A stretch of DNA of 64,000 nucleotides from Metarhizobium sp964253915. Lineage in GTDB: Bacteria; Pseudomonadota; Alphaproteobacteria; Rhizobiales; Rhizobiaceae. The position numbers were made by a program, and so were the translations under genes. The notes below the pieces were generated by a model. It did no database searches. It was given only the letters and a program-made list of their open reading frames with translations, and was not told the DNA's origin. Shown here in pieces: positions 8,377 to 15,911 of the stretch. The stretch's first letter is position 1, and every line of letters starts with the position of its first letter. Location of the stretch: positions 724,291 to 788,290 of the forward strand of contig NZ_CAXUSG020000002.1 in assembly GCF_964253915.1 (NCBI RefSeq), written 5' to 3'.

Positions 8377-9966
8377 ATGACAGACCAGTTTGATATATTG
8401 AAGCGCTCGTTCTTGGCGGGGAAAACGGACCGTCGAGGGTTCATGATGGGGGCACTCGCCCTTGGCGCAACGTTGTCCGTCGCATCCTCCGCCTTCGCCC
8501 AGGCGGAACAGGCCGTTCCCAAGAAGGGCGGCACGCTTCGTGTCGGCTTCCTGCAAGGATCGACCTCCGATTCCTTCGACCCCGCGACCTATAACAACGA
8601 CTTCATGTTCGCGACGAACTACGCCGTCTTCAACCATCTCACGGAATTCGCGCCTGGTGGCGTCATCGCACCCGATCTCGCCGAGAGCTTCGTGCCGGAG
8701 CCTGGCGCCAAGATCTGGACCTTCAAGCTACGAAAGAACGTAGAATTTTCCGACGGTAGAAAGCTGACCTCCGCCGACGTCATCGCCTCCCTGGGATATC
8801 ATCTCGGCGAAGACTCGAAGTCCGCGGTCAAGCCGGTTCTTTCCCAGATCGCGGAGATGAAGGCGCCGGACGATCACACGGTCGTCTTCGAGCTTTCGAC
8901 GGGGAATGCCGATTTTCCCTATATCTTCGCCGACTATCACCTCTGCATCAAGCAGGCGGTAAACGGCAAGATCGATCCGCTCAGCCAGATCGGCACAGGC
9001 GGTTATACGGTCGAAAGCTTCGAGCCGGGCGTCCGCGTTCGCCTGAAACGCCGCGACAACTACTGGAAGGAAGGCCGTGCGCATTTCGATGGGGTCGAGA
9101 TCACCACGATTTCCGATACGACAGCGCGCATGAATGCCCTGATGACGGGTCAGGTCGATTTTATCGACCGACCGGACCTCAAGACCATCCATCTTCTGAA
9201 GCGTGCCCCCGGCCTGCGGGTCGAGACCGTTTCCGGCACGCTTCACTATACGATGCCCATGCACGTCAACACCGCCCCCTTCGACAACGTCGATGTGCGC
9301 ATGGCCCTCAAGCTCGCGATCGATCGTGAAGAGCTGGTCGAAAAGGTGCTGAAGGGTTATGGGGCTGTCGGCAACGATCACCCGGTCAGTTCCTCCATGC
9401 CCTTCTTCGACCCATCGATCGAGCAGCGGGCCTATGACCCCGACAAGGCAAAGTTCCATCTCAAGCAGGCCGGACTTTCCAGCCTCGATGTACAGCTCTA
9501 CACGGCGGAAGCCGCGTTCGAAGGTGCCGTCGATGCGTCGATCCTCTATGCCGAACAGGCCAGGAAGGCGAACATCAACATCGAGGTCCTTCGCCAGCCA
9601 AACGACGGTTACTGGTCCAATGTCTGGTTGGCAAAGCCCTTCTGCTGCAGCTATTGGGGCGGTCGCCCCACCCCGGACTGGATGTTCTCCGCGGGCTACT
9701 CCAAGGACGCCGAGTGGAACGACACGAAGTGGAACAACGAGCGCTTCAACAAACTTCTGCTCGAAGCGCGCGCGGAGGTCGACCAGGGCAAGCGTGCCGA
9801 AATGTATTCCGAAATGCAGCGCCTGTGCCGCGACGACGGCGGCGCGCTGATCCCCATGTTCGGCCAATACGTCTTCGCGCTGAAGGATACAGTCCAGCAC
9901 GGCCAGCTCAGTGAAATGTGGAACATGGACAGCCTACACTTCATCGAACGGTGGTGGATGGCCTGA
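8377..9966 (+). CDS. Peptide/opine-type ABC transporter substrate-binding protein (SBP family 5)
   Basis: Predicted 529-residue periplasmic binding protein of the DppA/OppA/NikA class. The N-terminus carries a twin-arginine-like motif (DRRGFMMGALALG) and an export signal ending near AFAQA, suggesting Tat export. The GGTLRVG start and WTFKLRKNVEFSDGRKLTS block are typical of family 5. ATG 8377 is chosen over 8356 because AGGGAGG lies five bases before it. It feeds the two permeases and fused ATPase downstream. Despite the family name, members bind oligosaccharides, opines and metal chelates, and the enzymes around it suggest a sugar-acid-like ligand. Confidence 0.9.
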   Translation: MTDQFDILKRSFLAGKTDRRGFMMGALALGATLSVASSAFAQAEQAVPKKGGTLRVGFLQGSTSDSFDPATYNNDFMFATNYAVFNHLTEFAPGGVIAPDLAESFVPEPGAKIWTFKLRKNVEFSDGRKLTSADVIASLGYHLGEDSKSAVKPVLSQIAEMKAPDDHTVVFELSTGNADFPYIFADYHLCIKQAVNGKIDPLSQIGTGGYTVESFEPGVRVRLKRRDNYWKEGRAHFDGVEITTISDTTARMNALMTGQVDFIDRPDLKTIHLLKRAPGLRVETVSGTLHYTMPMHVNTAPFDNVDVRMALKLAIDREELVEKVLKGYGAVGNDHPVSSSMPFFDPSIEQRAYDPDKAKFHLKQAGLSSLDVQLYTAEAAFEGAVDASILYAEQARKANINIEVLRQPNDGYWSNVWLAKPFCCSYWGGRPTPDWMFSAGYSKDAEWNDTKWNNERFNKLLLEARAEVDQGKRAEMYSEMQRLCRDDGGALIPMFGQYVFALKDTVQHGQLSEMWNMDSLHFIERWWMA

Positions 9967-9969
9967 TGT

Positions 9970-10012
9970 CTTGCCACGCCTGCGGGGAGCCTCTCCCGGC
10001 AGGCGTGGCAAG
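9970..10012 (+). promoter_or_regulatory. Strong intercistronic hairpin after the binding-protein gene
   Basis: CTTGCCACGCCTGC (9970-9983) pairs perfectly with GCAGGCGTGGCAAG (9999-10012), and the loop contains a second stem, GGGAG/CTCCC. No T-run follows. It lies between the binding-protein gene and the first permease, where such hairpins often protect the upstream mRNA so that more binding protein than membrane protein is made. Confidence 0.7.
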
Positions 10013-10045
10013 CAGAAAACCTGACGAACGACGCTGGGAGGCGGC

Positions 10046-11005
10046 ATGTCACGAATCTGGGTTCTCATCGGAGAACGTTTAGCCCTGGGTGTTGTTACCC
10101 TGATCGCGATTTCCGCGCTGATCTTCCTCGGTGTCGAGCTGCTGCCGGGCGATCTGGCGCAGCAGATACTTGGCCAATCCGCGACGCCCGAAACCGTTGA
10201 GGCCTTCCGCAGGGAACTCGGTCTAGACCAGCCCGCCGTCCAGCGCTATTTTCAATGGCTGGCCGGCGCCCTGCACGGCGATTTCGGCAATTCCCTTTCG
10301 AACAATCGGCCGATTTCCGAACTCCTCTCGGCAAGGCTCGGCAATACGCTGTTTCTCGCCTCGTTCGCCGCGGCCATCTCCATCCCGCTGGCACTCACCC
10401 TCGGCGTTCTGGCTGCGCTCTACAGGAACTCGGTCTTCGACCGGCTCTGCAACATCGTCGCGCTTGTCTGCGTTTCCTTGCCGGAATTCTTCGTCGCCTA
10501 TGTCCTGATCCTGTTTTTCGCGGTGCGCATGGCACTGTTCCCCTCGCTCTCCAACATCGACGCCGCAATGCCGTTCGGAGAATTGCTGTATCGCTCGTTC
10601 CTTTCTGCCCTGACGCTGGTGCTGGTGGTCGTCGCCCACATGATGCGCATGACGCGCGCTGCCATCATCAATGTGCTGGCGAGCCCCTATATCGAGATGG
10701 CGCGGCTCAAGGGCATGGGTCGCATCCGCGTCATTCTGTTCCACGCCCTTCCGAACGCCCTGGCGCCCATCATCAACGTGGTGGCGCTGAACCTCGCCTA
10801 TCTCGTCGTTGGCGTCGTGGTGGTCGAAGTGGTCTTCGTCTACCCGGGACTTGGCCAGCTGTTCGTCGATGCGGTCAGCCATCGCGACGTCATGGTCGTC
10901 CAGTCGGTCGGTCTCATCTTCGCGGCTGCTTACATTCTGCTCAACCTGATCGCCGACCTTTTGTCCATCGTCAGCAATCCACGCATTCTGAATGGAGAAG
11001 GCTGA
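10046..11005 (+). CDS. ABC transporter permease, DppB/OppB type
   Basis: A 319-residue inner-membrane permease. The N-terminal segment plus extracellular loop (FLGVELLPGDLAQQILGQ, LGLDQPAVQRYFQWL) and six membrane spans are typical of DppB. The cytoplasmic EAA loop reads EMARLKGMGRIRVILFHALPN. GGGAGGCGG precedes the ATG. Its TGA overlaps the next ATG by one base (TGATG), so translation of the two permeases is probably coupled. It forms one half of the membrane channel of the importer encoded at 8377-13475. Confidence 0.92.
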   Translation: MSRIWVLIGERLALGVVTLIAISALIFLGVELLPGDLAQQILGQSATPETVEAFRRELGLDQPAVQRYFQWLAGALHGDFGNSLSNNRPISELLSARLGNTLFLASFAAAISIPLALTLGVLAALYRNSVFDRLCNIVALVCVSLPEFFVAYVLILFFAVRMALFPSLSNIDAAMPFGELLYRSFLSALTLVLVVVAHMMRMTRAAIINVLASPYIEMARLKGMGRIRVILFHALPNALAPIINVVALNLAYLVVGVVVVEVVFVYPGLGQLFVDAVSHRDVMVVQSVGLIFAAAYILLNLIADLLSIVSNPRILNGEG

Positions 11006-11832
11006 TGGCAAATCTTTTCCGGCTTTTTGCCGCCGCTCCCTTCACCGCGCGCTTCGGCATGATCGTCATATTCATCGTCGCCGCCATCGGCTTTTTCGCG
11101 CCACTGATTGCCCCCTACGGCGAAACCGCCGTAGTCGGAGCCCAGTATGAGCCGTGGAGCCGGCAGTTTCTTCTCGGAACGGACAATCTCGGCCGCGATA
11201 TGTTCACCCGGCTTGTCTACGGCACGCGAAACACCGTCGGCCTTGCACTGCTCACCACCGTCATCGCCTTCACCATCGGCGCGGTCCTGGGCATTCTCGC
11301 CGCGCTTCTCGGACGCATGACCGATCGCATCCTTTCCAGGATCATCGACGTCATCATGGCCATTCCGTCACTGATCCTGGCGCTCATGTTGCTTACCATC
11401 GTCGGCACCTCGGTCGCCAGCATGGTCTTCGTCATCGCGCTGATCTATGTCGCCCCGGTCTTCCGGCTCGCACGGGCCTCCGCACAGACAGTCGTCGTCA
11501 TGGACTACGTGCAGGCCGCGCGGCTGCGCGGCGAGCGGCTGCCCTGGCTGATCCTGCGGGAGGTGCTGCCCAACATCGCCTCGACACTCGTCGCCGAATT
11601 CGGGCTGCGCTTCTGCTTCGTTTTCCTGTTTATCGCAGCGCTGTCGTTCCTCGGCCTCGGCATTCAGCCGCCCACGGCCGACTGGGGCTCCATGCTTCGG
11701 GAAAATGCGACGCTGATCTCCTTTGGCGACGTAACGCCGCTCCTGCCGGCGGCGGCCATCGCATTGCTCACCGTCTCGATCAACTTCGTCATCGACTGGA
11801 TGCTGCACCGGGCCAGCGGATTGAAGGACTAG
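11005..11832 (+). CDS. ABC transporter permease, DppC/OppC type
   Basis: A 275-residue second permease of the peptide-type importer. After a first membrane span it carries the DppC motif FLLGTDNLGRDMFTRLVYG, then further spans and the EAA loop QAARLRGERLPWLILREVLPN. The ATG shares a base with the stop codon of the preceding permease. It pairs with that DppB-like protein and contacts the fused ATPase encoded immediately downstream. Confidence 0.92.
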   Translation: MANLFRLFAAAPFTARFGMIVIFIVAAIGFFAPLIAPYGETAVVGAQYEPWSRQFLLGTDNLGRDMFTRLVYGTRNTVGLALLTTVIAFTIGAVLGILAALLGRMTDRILSRIIDVIMAIPSLILALMLLTIVGTSVASMVFVIALIYVAPVFRLARASAQTVVVMDYVQAARLRGERLPWLILREVLPNIASTLVAEFGLRFCFVFLFIAALSFLGLGIQPPTADWGSMLRENATLISFGDVTPLLPAAAIALLTVSINFVIDWMLHRASGLKD

Positions 11833-11834
11833 CT

Positions 11835-13475
11835 ATGACCGACACCATCAAAGCAGGATCGCCGCTCCTTTCCATCCGCAATCTGACGATCGAAGGTCGC
11901 TCCTCGGAAGGGTGGATCAAGCTCGTCGATGGCATCGATCTCAACCTGGCACGTGGGGAAATTCTCGGCCTGATCGGCGAGTCCGGGGCGGGAAAATCGA
12001 CATTGGGCCTGGCGGCCATGGGCTTCACCCGCGACGGATGCCGCATCGCTGGGGGCTCCATCGATTTTGACGGAGCCGATCTCGTCAATTCCGGCGAAAC
12101 GGTTCGGCGCGACCTGCGCGGAAAACGCATCGCCTATGTGGCGCAGTCCGCAGCGGCCTCCTTCAATCCGGCCCACAAGCTCATCGTCCAGCATTGCGAA
12201 GCACCGATCGTCAAGAAGGTCATGCCGCGCGACAAAGCGATGGAGGACGCCGTCGATCTCTATCGGCGCATGCGGCTGCCGCAACCCGAAGAGATCGGTT
12301 TCCGTTATCCGCATCAGGTCTCCGGCGGCCAGTTGCAGCGCGCCATGACGGCGATGGCGATGGCGTGCCGGCCCGATCTGATCGTCTTCGACGAACCCAC
12401 CACCGCCCTCGATGTCACGACCCAGATCGAAGTTCTGGCAACGATTCGCGATATCGTCAGGCAGTTCGGCACGGCCGCGATCTACATCAGCCATGACCTT
12501 GCGGTCGTGGCGCAGATGGCGGACCGCATAACGGTTTTGAAAAATGGCAGGGAGGTGGAGACCGCGCCTACCAGCAGCATGCTCCGCGATCCGAAAGAGG
12601 ACTATACCAAATCCCTATGGTCCGTACGTTCGCTGGACCATGTGCGCGCGCCGGCGCGTCCACCCGCTGAGCCGGTCCTGAGCGTGCGCAACATCGATGC
12701 CGCCTACGGCGCGCTGAAAGTCCTCGAAGGTGTTTCCTTTGACGTGCATGCAGGCCGAACCGTCGCCGTCGTCGGTGAATCCGGCTCCGGAAAATCGACC
12801 GCGGCGCGCGTCATCAGCGGCATCGTGAGACCTTCGCTCGGAGAGGTCCTGTTCGAGGGGCGGCGGCTCGCTGCGGACTACCGCGTCCGCTCGCGAGAGG
12901 ATCTGCGCCACATCCAGATGGTCTACCAGATGCCCGACACCGCGCTTAATCCTAGGCAGCGTATCCGAGACATCGTCGGTCGCCCGATGGAATTCTATCT
13001 CGGCCTGCGCGGGCGCGAACTGGACAGGCGCATTGCCGCTCTGCTGGAACAGATCGAACTCGAACCGGCGAAATACATGAACCGGTTGCCGTCCGAATTG
13101 TCCGGCGGGCAGAAGCAACGCATCGGCATCGCACGTGCCCTCGCAGCGGAACCGAAACTCATCATCTGTGATGAAGTGACATCCGCGCTCGACCAGATCG
13201 TGGCCGCCGGCATCCTGAAGCTTTTGGCAGGAATCCAGAAAGAGAAAAACCTTGCTCTTCTGTTCATCACGCACGATCTGTCAACGGTGAAGGCCGTGGC
13301 GGACGAGGTGATCGTGATGCAGCATGGGCAGATTGCAGAGGCCGGCAATGTTGGCGATATCTTCGCACGTCCCGCCAGCAACTACACGACCCGGCTTCTG
13401 CAATCCGTGCCGGAAATGGACCCCGACTGGCTGACACACACGCTGGGGTCCCGGACCGCAGAACCGTTTTCCTGA
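11835..13475 (+). CDS. ABC transporter ATP-binding protein with two fused ATPase domains (DppD-DppF type)
   Basis: A 546-residue protein carrying two complete nucleotide-binding domains in tandem. The first has Walker A GESGAGKST at 48-56 and signature VSGGQ near 162. The second has Walker A GESGSGKST at 314-322 and signature LSGGQ near 422. In most peptide importers the two ATPases are separate DppD and DppF proteins; here one chain serves both. It begins two bases after the permease stop and powers import of the ligand bound by the protein at 8377. Confidence 0.92.
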   Translation: MTDTIKAGSPLLSIRNLTIEGRSSEGWIKLVDGIDLNLARGEILGLIGESGAGKSTLGLAAMGFTRDGCRIAGGSIDFDGADLVNSGETVRRDLRGKRIAYVAQSAAASFNPAHKLIVQHCEAPIVKKVMPRDKAMEDAVDLYRRMRLPQPEEIGFRYPHQVSGGQLQRAMTAMAMACRPDLIVFDEPTTALDVTTQIEVLATIRDIVRQFGTAAIYISHDLAVVAQMADRITVLKNGREVETAPTSSMLRDPKEDYTKSLWSVRSLDHVRAPARPPAEPVLSVRNIDAAYGALKVLEGVSFDVHAGRTVAVVGESGSGKSTAARVISGIVRPSLGEVLFEGRRLAADYRVRSREDLRHIQMVYQMPDTALNPRQRIRDIVGRPMEFYLGLRGRELDRRIAALLEQIELEPAKYMNRLPSELSGGQKQRIGIARALAAEPKLIICDEVTSALDQIVAAGILKLLAGIQKEKNLALLFITHDLSTVKAVADEVIVMQHGQIAEAGNVGDIFARPASNYTTRLLQSVPEMDPDWLTHTLGSRTAEPFS

Positions 13476-13498
13476 CACCGGTTTACAGGGTGCCTTCG

Positions 13499-14707
13499 AT
13501 GAAGCTCGATCGAATAGAAACCTTCGTTGTCGCCAACCCGCCGCCGCGTCACGGCGGCCGGTATTTCATCTTCGTCCGCCTGACCACGGCCTGCGGTACC
13601 AGCGGGGTGGGCGAAATCTACAACGCCACATTCAGCCCGCATCTTTGCGCGGCGATGGCCGTCGACATGTTCACCCGCCAGTTCGAAGGCAACGACCCAC
13701 ATCATATCGAGCAGATGTGGCGCAGGAGCTACGGCGCCGGCTTCACGATGCGTCCGGATGTGACCGTGATGGGCGTGCTGAGCGGCCTCGAAATGGCCTG
13801 CTGGGATATCATCGGAAAGGCCGCGGGTCAGCCTATCTACCAACTGCTGGGCGGCAAGGTCCACGAGCGGCTGCGCAGCTACACCTATCTTTATCCACCG
13901 CAGGGCGACGTCTATCCCGACCCGGCCCTTCCCAATGTCTATAACGATCCGGAGATCGCCGCCGAGGTGGCAGCTTCCGCAGTGAAGGACGGTTTCACGG
14001 CCGTCAAATTCGATCCGGCCGGCCCCTATACGATCTATGATGGCCATCAGCCGCGCATGGAGGATCTTTCGCGGTCGGAAGAATTCTGCAAACACATCCG
14101 GCAAGCCGTCGGCAACAGAGCCGACCTGCTGTTCGGCACCCACGGGCAATTCACCGTTTCCGGCGCCAAGCGCCTGGCCCGCCGGCTCGAAGCCTACGAT
14201 CCGCTCTGGTTCGAGGAGCCAATTCCCCCGGAAAACCCAACGGACATGGCCGACGTCGCCCGCTACACAGCCATCCCGATCGCGGCCGGTGAACGTCTTT
14301 GCACCAAGCATGAATTTGCCCGCCTGCTCGAGGCACGCGCCGCTTCCATTCTGCAAATGAACCTCGGCCGTGTTGGAGGCATCCTGGAGGCCAAGAAAAT
14401 CGCCGCGATGGCGGAGACGCGATCCGCGCAGATCGCGCCGCACCTCTATTGCGGCCCGATCGTCGCAGCTGCCAACATCCAGATCGCGACCTGTAGTCCG
14501 AACTTTCTCATCCTGGAATCGATCGGCCGTTTCGATGGTCCCTTCATGCGGTTTCTCAACGAACCGATCGTCTGGGAAAACGGTTTCGTCATTCCACCGA
14601 CGGCACCCGGGCTCGGCGTGACACTGAATGACGAGGCGATCATCGCATCCCCCCATAGAGAAAATGAGCTCCACCTGAACCTTGTCACTGAACCGGTCGT
14701 GCCGTGA
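13499..14707 (+). CDS. Enolase-superfamily dehydratase-like enzyme (second copy type)
   Basis: Predicted 402-residue enolase-superfamily enzyme, clearly different from the one at 6897. Key positions: Lys170 in AVKFDPAGPY, His215 in FGTHGQF, Glu239 in WFEEPIPPEN, the AAGERL glutamate, and His315 in APHLYCGP. The pattern resembles acid-sugar dehydratases such as galactonate dehydratase relatives, which convert an aldonate to a 2-keto-3-deoxy acid. GTG at 13490 is an alternative start, but ATG 13499 has ACAGGG at good spacing. Two dissimilar dehydratase-like enzymes in one operon suggest two sugar-acid steps or a two-component substrate. The substrate is not assignable. Confidence 0.82.
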   Translation: MKLDRIETFVVANPPPRHGGRYFIFVRLTTACGTSGVGEIYNATFSPHLCAAMAVDMFTRQFEGNDPHHIEQMWRRSYGAGFTMRPDVTVMGVLSGLEMACWDIIGKAAGQPIYQLLGGKVHERLRSYTYLYPPQGDVYPDPALPNVYNDPEIAAEVAASAVKDGFTAVKFDPAGPYTIYDGHQPRMEDLSRSEEFCKHIRQAVGNRADLLFGTHGQFTVSGAKRLARRLEAYDPLWFEEPIPPENPTDMADVARYTAIPIAAGERLCTKHEFARLLEARAASILQMNLGRVGGILEAKKIAAMAETRSAQIAPHLYCGPIVAAANIQIATCSPNFLILESIGRFDGPFMRFLNEPIVWENGFVIPPTAPGLGVTLNDEAIIASPHRENELHLNLVTEPVVP

Positions 14708-14757
14708 GCGATCCGGGACATGGGCAACAAAATCCTCAGCAGCGGAAAGGTCATGCA

Positions 14758-15657
14758 ATGCGCTACGGTTTCATCGGGCTCGGAAATTTGGGGGGACATC
14801 TGGCGACCAGCCTGCTGCGGGCGGGATTCGGGCTCGTCGTGCATGATCGGAATCCCGCGACGGCCGAAAAGCTGATCCAGGCAGGCGCGGTATGGGCCGA
14901 TTCCGTCGGCACGCTTTCTCAGCAATGCGATGCTGTCCTGACATGTCTTCCGTCGCCGCAGGTTTCGCAGGCCGTGCTCAGCCAAATCCTCGATACGGCA
15001 CAACCGGGACTGACCTGGATCGAGATGTCCACCGTTGGCCGCGAAGAGATTGTTCGACTTGCGGCGGAAGCCGCTGCAAAGGGTGTCTCCACCATGGAAC
15101 TGCCCGTGACCGGTGGTGTCCATCTTGCTGCGCAGGGCAAAATCACCATGCTCGCCGGCGGCAAAAGGGAGCTCTTCGATCGGCACCTTCCTGCATTGCA
15201 GGCGATGGGAGACCAAATTTTCTATATGGGCCCGCTCGGCAATGCGGCTGTGATCAAGGTCATCACCAACATGCTGGCCTTCATCCACCTCGTGGCCGAT
15301 GGCGAGGCTCTCATGCTTGCCAAGCGCGGCGGCATCGATCTTGCCCAGGCATGGCAGGCAATCAAGGCAAGTTCCGGCAACAGCTTCGTTCACGAAACGG
15401 AAGGCCAACTGATTCTCAACGGCAGCTACAACGTCGGCTTTACGATGGATCTTGCCTTGAAGGATCTCGGATTTGCGATGAACTTCGGCCACTCCTTCAA
15501 CGTTCCGCTGCAACTCGCCCAGCTTACAAACGAGATTTTTCTCAAGGGAAAGGAAACCTATGGCGGTGCTGCCCAGTCGACGCAGATCGTCAAGTTGCTG
15601 GAAGACACTGTCGGGCAAGATCTCCGAGCGGAGGGATTCCCGGCGCGCCTGGAGTGA
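14758..15657 (+). CDS. NAD(P)-dependent beta-hydroxyacid dehydrogenase (3-hydroxyisobutyrate dehydrogenase family)
   Basis: A 299-residue two-domain dehydrogenase. Rossmann motif GFIGLGNLGGHLA is at the N-terminus, the substrate-binding segment reads ELPVTGGVH, and the catalytic lysine is Lys167 in AVIKVITN. Family members interconvert beta-hydroxy acids and semialdehydes, for example tartronate semialdehyde and glycerate. ATG 14758 is chosen because GCGGAAAGG precedes it and the dinucleotide motif begins immediately after. It is the last gene of the operon and could reduce a short semialdehyde released from the sugar acid; no aldolase for that step is visible. Confidence 0.85.
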   Translation: MRYGFIGLGNLGGHLATSLLRAGFGLVVHDRNPATAEKLIQAGAVWADSVGTLSQQCDAVLTCLPSPQVSQAVLSQILDTAQPGLTWIEMSTVGREEIVRLAAEAAAKGVSTMELPVTGGVHLAAQGKITMLAGGKRELFDRHLPALQAMGDQIFYMGPLGNAAVIKVITNMLAFIHLVADGEALMLAKRGGIDLAQAWQAIKASSGNSFVHETEGQLILNGSYNVGFTMDLALKDLGFAMNFGHSFNVPLQLAQLTNEIFLKGKETYGGAAQSTQIVKLLEDTVGQDLRAEGFPARLE

Positions 15658-15874
15658 CAGCCTAGGCCGCCTCTTACGGTTTGCAGCGCGCCAAGCTTTC
15701 AAAACGGGTGCCCGGCAGATCCAGCCTCGCAAAGCCTCGATCAACGACGACTCACACAGGTCACTTCCCTCGTTCGGCACCTCAAGAAAGCCGGTACGAG
15801 CTCATCACCATCAAACGCGACGGTGACCCCAACGCTCTCAGAAGGCTTTCGAACAAGCCCGAGAAACGGATAAC

Positions 15875-15901
15875 TCTCGTGGCGGCCATGCCGCCACGAG
15901 A
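15875..15901. terminator. Perfect 12-bp hairpin between convergent genes
   Basis: TCTCGTGGCGGC (15875-15886) and GCCGCCACGAGA (15890-15901) form a GC-rich stem with a three-base loop. It lies 10 bases past the stop of the PQQ dehydrogenase and about 220 past the operon on the plus strand. There is no T-run, so termination would be inefficient or factor-assisted. The rest of 15658-15911 shows no convincing gene. Confidence 0.55.
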
Positions 15902-15911
15902 TATCTCATCA

